Of a stretch of 64,000 bases of DNA, positions 59,920-64,000 are shown one piece after another. The notes under the pieces are model-generated. The model worked only from the letters and a program-made list of their open reading frames with translations. It had not been told where the DNA came from and ran no database searches. This DNA comes from Nageia nagi (Eukaryota > Pinophyta). Position 1 is the first letter of the stretch. Every line of letters begins with the position of its first letter. The stretch is taken from positions 213,218,001-213,282,000 of the forward strand of contig JBITNC010000001.1 of assembly GCA_050084985.1 (NCBI GenBank), given 5' to 3'. Position numbers and translations under genes: made by a program.

Positions 59920-61731
59920 CTAGAATGTGCTACTAGAGCCCCCTCCCCCTACACTAGAGCTAGTAGCCCTGCTAGATGTGCCACCCCCACACCATGCCTT
60001 GTACTTCTCTATGCATGCTTTCTCCTCGTTGATCTATCTCTTGACCTAGTGAAGTTGCTCATAGAGGGCCTTGATCTCCTTGTTGGCTATCTATAGGTCC
60101 TGATAGATCCTAGTATAATCTCCTCCTTTGAACCGTAGATGACCCTGTAGCTCTTTAATCTCCTCATCCTTCTAACCAATTTGACCACATAGCCTAGCCA
60201 TCTCGACCTCAGGATCTATGACATAGCATAAATATATCATGTTAATCTTTAGCATATCATAAAAAAGTAGAAAACCAAAGCAAAGCAAAAGAGAAAATAG
60301 GTTACCATCATCATCCTCATCATAGTCTTCCTCCTCCTAATCTGTATCCATCTCATACTCAGGTCCATACTCATCCTGTTCTGGATCGATCTCCTCATTA
60401 TCATCATGACCTGCATCTAGAGACGTGCTACAAGCATATGTCAGGCTACTCTCTCCTCCCCACCCTCCCACCATGAAGGGAGCATCCCATCTGGTCTGTA
60501 TGTCTCCTATGTCTTCATCCTCCCATGTATCATCACCCAAGTCGACATCATGAATACCTATGTGGTGAGGATAGCGTGTCCTCCACCAATCTAGATAGTC
60601 CTCCATGTGATCAGGTCCATCTATGTCATCATAAACCCCATAGTTAGAGTCCTTGCTAGGGGAATCCTAATCTGAGTCCCAATCAGGTACTGGCTCATAG
60701 TCCTCTAGGAGGTGCCTGCTATGGTAGTAGCACACCACTATCCTACAATCATTTGGTATGCCATGCTGGAGGTTGAATTGATAGAGTACCCACTCTAGCC
60801 TATATGGCTCCACTAGTGCCCTATGTGCCTGTACGTATGTAGGGTGTCTCACCCATGCCATCTCTTGTATGTCCTCCTCCCACTCTGGTACACCTCCCTG
60901 ATAGGGACACTAGTATATCTACACCTCCTACAGTAGGTCAAACTGTACCAACCATCCCTCTAGGTCCATGCTAGGAAAATCTGGTCCCTCTATCATCACC
61001 CACCATTGCCAGGTGGATACATTATCTGGATAGTCTAGGGGCAACATCATCGGTCTAGAAATGATGATGTGATCATATGCCCACACCTGCAGTATCATAG
61101 AATGAGCTACCTATCTCCCCCCTCTCTCCACCTCTGCAAAGCCATGGAGGTCATGATAGAGTTGTGCCAGTATCGTGGGGCACCATGCATACCACTTCCT
61201 ATGTTTCACCATGTCCTGTATGATAGGAACCATGCCTACAGGGAAGGTCTCACTACTCTTGTCCAGGTAGACAATAGCATCTAGAAGGTAGGTAATGAGG
61301 AGCCTCATCTGTAGGTCACCCTATGCTGGAGGATACTCTAACACATGTCTCACTAGGGACACACCCCTCTTCCTACAATTTACTTCATCTAACCCTATCA
61401 ACCATGTAGCGCATACCTCTACCTATTCCAGGCTGGGAATAGGAACCATGTTCACTAGCCTCTCCCTGATAGGAAGTCTAGTGATCCTGTAGATATCCTC
61501 TAGTGTCACAGTGATCTCACCAATCGGAAGGTGAAAGGTGTTGAAGTTTGGATCCCACCTCTCCATCAAAGCTATCAGCATGTTGCGGTCATGAAACACA
61601 TAATCAGTAAATGCAAGGTAGCTGAAGGAAATGTCCTCTAGTATACTCTAGGCTTCATCAGTTTGTGGCCACTGTTGGGCAGTGGTGAAGGCGGCACTCT
61701 TATCGGATGGTTGCATAAGGTATGAATGATT
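59920..61731 (-). pseudogene. Antisense plant mobile domain (PMD) gene of element D, spliced
   Basis: Minus strand. An exon at 61731-60306 follows a strong acceptor (CTTTTCTTACAG); a 90-base GT-AG intron (60305-60216) leads to a last exon at 60215-59920. The splice restores DDD-PEVEM. Together they give 574 codons in one frame with no frameshift. PMD core: LIALMERWDPNFNTFHLPIG, then VTLEDIYRITRLPI (about 61,590-61,480); VWAYDHIIISRP (near 61,070); WVLYQFNLQHGIPND (near 60,780). Acidic (near 60,350), coiled-coil (EEIKELQ, INEEKACIEKY) and Gly/Ser-rich tail regions follow. All 13 internal stops are TAG. MAIN/MAIL1-type PMD proteins are nuclear silencing-related factors. A first exon upstream is likely but not seen surely. 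Confidence 0.83.
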
Positions 61732-62659
61732 CTGTAAGAAAAGAGTGACAAAAAGCAAGTTAGTATCAGATATAAAATAAAAATGGCAAAAATAGTATTG
61801 GTAAAGAGGACCGCACATGGTCTAGATCAGGTAAAAAGGACCACCCATGGTCCAAACTAAGGTAGAAAGGACCACCAGTGGTCCTATTTCTGTGCATAAA
61901 GATTGACAAAATTTGGGGTATAGGTTCATACGGATGAGCATAGTACAGCCATGATACTAGAAATTTGAAAAATAGAATGAAAAGGTAAAAATGATGGGCT
62001 AGGGTATTCAATAGGAAAACCCTAGGGGCAATTTGGAAAACCAGTATGTAGGTAGCTAAAATCTGAAAGTAGGTAAAAATATAGCAAGAAAAGGTAAGAG
62101 ATGTAATGTACCTAATGACCAGTAGGAGAATCGGCTACCAAGGTAGCTCTGTGTCCATTGCAGCATGTGATTAGCAAGGCCATAGTGTGCAGCATAGCAC
62201 TATAAGAAATATCACCTAGTGATAGTGACAAAATCACTAGTTAAACCTCTCTGACTCAGTCTCTCAAGCTCTAGGATACTCTCAAATATGAAAATGATAG
62301 TTTGACCAAATGAGGAAGGGTGGGGCACCTTTTATAGAAAAGTTAGGGCACATACTTCAAGACAAATTTTGATTTGAGCATTTGGTGTACATGGACAAGC
62401 AACTAGGTATCAGTCTGAAATCCAAGGGTGATTCGTAGGGACCTGATCTTCATAGTTTTTGATGAATCCTCAAGAAAAGGACCACCTGTGGTCTAAGACA
62501 AAGATTGATGGCATTTTAAATCTACTAGAAAGTACCACCTACATTCCTTTGTCCAGTAAATCAGCTTATCCAAGTATCACAGACATATCATAGGTGCTTA
62601 ACCAATGTCATATCTAGGATAATATTGCTTTGAATCTCATGTTTGTAGGGTTATGTTAT
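61732..62659 (-). promoter_or_regulatory. Upstream region of element D's PMD gene, palindrome-rich
   Basis: Upstream on the minus strand. It includes a perfect palindrome AGGACCAC-CA-GTGGTCCT (61868-61885) and close relatives at 61806-61823, 61837-61856 and 62478-62495. A possible exon 1 with ATG near 62,180 and donor ATTAG/GTACAT near 62,112 is weak. The 61766-62011 minus frame is not supported as a gene. The promoter role is inferred from position only. Confidence 0.4.
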
Positions 62660-62987
62660 CAGCTTATCATGTCTCTTGGTGGAGTCTCAATTCCCATTAT
62701 CAGCTTATCATGTATCTTGATGGAGTTCCAACTCCCATTATCAGCTTATCATGTCTCTTGGTGGAGTCCTAGCTCCCATTATCAGCTTATCATGCCTATG
62801 GGTGGAGTTCTAGCTCCCATTATCAGCTTATCATGTCTCTTGGTGGAGTCCCAGCTTTCGTTATCAGCTTATCATGCCTATTGGTGGAGTTCTAGCTCCC
62901 ATTATTAGCTTATCATATCTATGAGTGGAGTTTCAGCTCCCATTATCAGCTTATCATGCCTCTTGGTGGAGTTTTAGCTTCATCAGT
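62660..62987. repeat. 41-bp tandem array, eight copies
   Basis: CAGCTTATCATG recurs at 62660, 62701, 62742, 62783, 62824, 62865, 62906 (as TAGC) and 62947, exactly 41 bases apart. The rest of each unit is CTCTTGGTGGAGT plus a variable CAGCTCCCATTAT end. The exact spacing despite base changes shows that copies gained substitutions but almost no indels. Confidence 0.95.
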
Positions 62988-63490
62988 TTATCATTATTTT
63001 GTGAAGTTCAGTTCTTATGCAACTATAGCATACCTCTTTATGCGAAGGCTTAGTTGTGTGGAACTTAGCTCTCCTCTATTAGCTTATCATGCCTCTTGGT
63101 GGAGTTTCAACTCTATCAATTTATCATTGTTTTGTAGAGTTCAGTTCTTATACAACTGCAGCATACCTCTTGGTGCAAAGTCTCAGTTGTGTGGAACTTA
63201 GCTCTCACATATCAGCTTATCATTGTTTTGTAGAGTTTGGTTCTTATGCAACTGCAACATACCTCTTGGTGTAAAGTATCAGTTATGTGGAACTTAGCTC
63301 TCACATATCAGGTTATCATTGTTTTACAGAGTTCAGTTCTTATGCAACTACAGCATACCTCTTGGTGTGAAGTCTCAGTTGTGTGGAACTTAGCTCTCAT
63401 GTATTAGCTTATCATTATTTTGCAAAGTTCAGTTCTTATGCAACTGCAGCATACCTCTTGGTGTAAAGCCTTAGTTGTATGGAACTTAGC
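62988..63490. repeat. 96-bp tandem array, following a mixed unit
   Basis: GTTCAGTTCTTATGCAACTG recurs (with changes) at 63006, 63139, 63235, 63331 and 63427. The last four are 96 bases apart. The first interval is 133 because a 41-bp-type unit (near 63,080-63,120) is inserted. Units also share GTGTGGAACTTAGCTCTC and CATACCTCTTGGTG. ATCAGCTTATCAT links this array to the 41-bp one. Confidence 0.93.
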
Positions 63491-63499
63491 TCTCCCCTG

Positions 63500-63720
63500 T
63501 GTGTGGTTATGGTTATCAGGTCTTGTCTTGTGATGTGGTCATGTGTGTTGTCATGTGTTGTCATGTCTTGTCTTGTGATGTGGTCTTATCAAGTTATCAT
63601 CAGGTCATCATGTGTGTCATCATGGTTATCATATCTTATCTTGTGATGTGGTCTTGTCAGGTCATCTGTCAGGTCATTATCATGCATGTTGTCAGGTTTG
63701 TTATCATGGGTCATCAGTAT
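63500..63720. repeat. Irregular short repeats rich in TCATG and TTGTCTTGTGATGTGG
   Basis: Short units such as CTTGTCTTGTGATGTGGTC (about 63521, 63571 and 63636) and GTCATCATG/GTTATCATG recur irregularly. No coding function is apparent; frames over it are repeat artefacts. Confidence 0.7.
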
Positions 63721-63979
63721 TGTAGCAAGATTATCAGATTATCAGATATATCAAGCTATCACCTTCTATGGCAAAATGCAAGGGGAAAGCATGCCCAAGG
63801 TAATATCAAAAGGGAGTTTTCTCAACCCATATCTAGTACTAATAAGCTTTATCATGATGTTGTTTAAGTTTAGAATGGTTAGTGTTTATCATTACTTATC
63901 AAAATTGTTTGCTATGATGTTGTGTTTTTACTTTGAATGCAAAATCTCAACTCACCTCATGTTTCTTTTGATTTCACAT

Positions 63980-64000
63980 CCAAAGTGGGGCATCTGTTAA
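63980..64000 (+). promoter_or_regulatory. Polypurine tract and start of the element D 3' LTR
   Basis: CCAAAGTGGGGCATC (63980-63994) is followed by TGTTAA, the same six bases that open the LTR at 57375. Only the first six bases of the 3' LTR lie in the window. Confidence 0.7.

Larger units (their letters stand above)
57375..64000 (+). mobile_element. Element D: pol-less gypsy-like element with gag and antisense spliced PMD gene
   Basis: Starts TGTTAACACATA at 57375. The window ends CAAAGTGGGGCATC then TGTTAA, a purine tract followed by the same LTR start at 63995. The element is therefore about 6.6 kb plus a 3' LTR that lies outside. Contents: LTR (about 852 bp), gag (+), purine tract, antisense PMD gene, palindrome-rich region, three minisatellite arrays, purine tract. 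There is no RT, RNase H or integrase, so it is non-autonomous. The LTR differs from that of A, B and C, but the gag-plus-antisense-PMD plan is shared. Confidence 0.78.

Noticed and set aside
59920-61731. Alternative genetic code with TAG as Gln
   Set aside because: The host IDD gene itself ends in TAG at 22380-22382 directly after a conserved-length C-terminus, and other elements show all three stops. CHG deamination explains the pattern better.
62660-63490. CRISPR-like array
   Set aside because: The repeats are directly tandem with no unique spacers, and the genome is a plant's. They are minisatellites.

Overview
The window looks like a large, repeat-rich seed-plant nuclear genome. One spliced, GC-rich plant gene stands in AT-rich DNA filled with old, decayed LTR retrotransposons. 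The preservation of many broken elements would fit a gymnosperm, but nothing here proves the species.

The only cellular gene I can support is an INDETERMINATE DOMAIN (IDD/BIRD) C2H2 zinc-finger transcription factor at 20306-22382 (+). It has three exons, and its flanks at about 19150-20305 and 22383-22800 are richer in GC and in unique sequence than the rest.

1-8140: AT-rich DNA with a possible solo LTR, a Ty3/gypsy gag relic near 4.8 kb and a roughly 214-bp tandem repeat near 6.6-7.2 kb. 8141-17430: a TIR element of Mutator-like type, split by a complete but decayed Ty1/copia element (8824-17113, minus strand, both LTRs, perfect 5-bp target duplication). 17543-17700: a MITE-like hairpin. 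18.2-22.8 kb: the IDD locus.

24.7-64.0 kb is a cluster of Ty3/gypsy elements, labelled here A to E. A (24.7-35.8, +) keeps RT, a Ty3 RNase H, a second archaeal-type RNase H and integrase, which is the Tat/Ogre arrangement. Downstream of integrase it has an extra same-strand ORF with a duplicated module, and then an antisense plant mobile domain (PMD) gene. B (35.8-45.2, +) repeats that plan but lacks everything before the end of the second RNase H. C (48.5-56.2, minus) has the same LTR type but carries only a long N-terminal-extension/gag/protease ORF and no pol. E (46.95-48.5, minus) is an RNase H-integrase relic of another gypsy element joined to C's LTR. D (57375 to beyond the window, +) has a different LTR, a gag, no pol, an antisense PMD gene with at least one intron, and minisatellites; its 3' LTR starts in the last six bases.

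The most notable system is the repeated association of an antisense, host-like PMD gene with these retroelements, including one without pol. In D the PMD frame runs 574 codons with no frameshift, and all of its internal stops are TAG. The extra post-integrase ORF in A and B is the second item for follow-up. All retroelement ORFs here carry stops or frameshifts, so they are relics.
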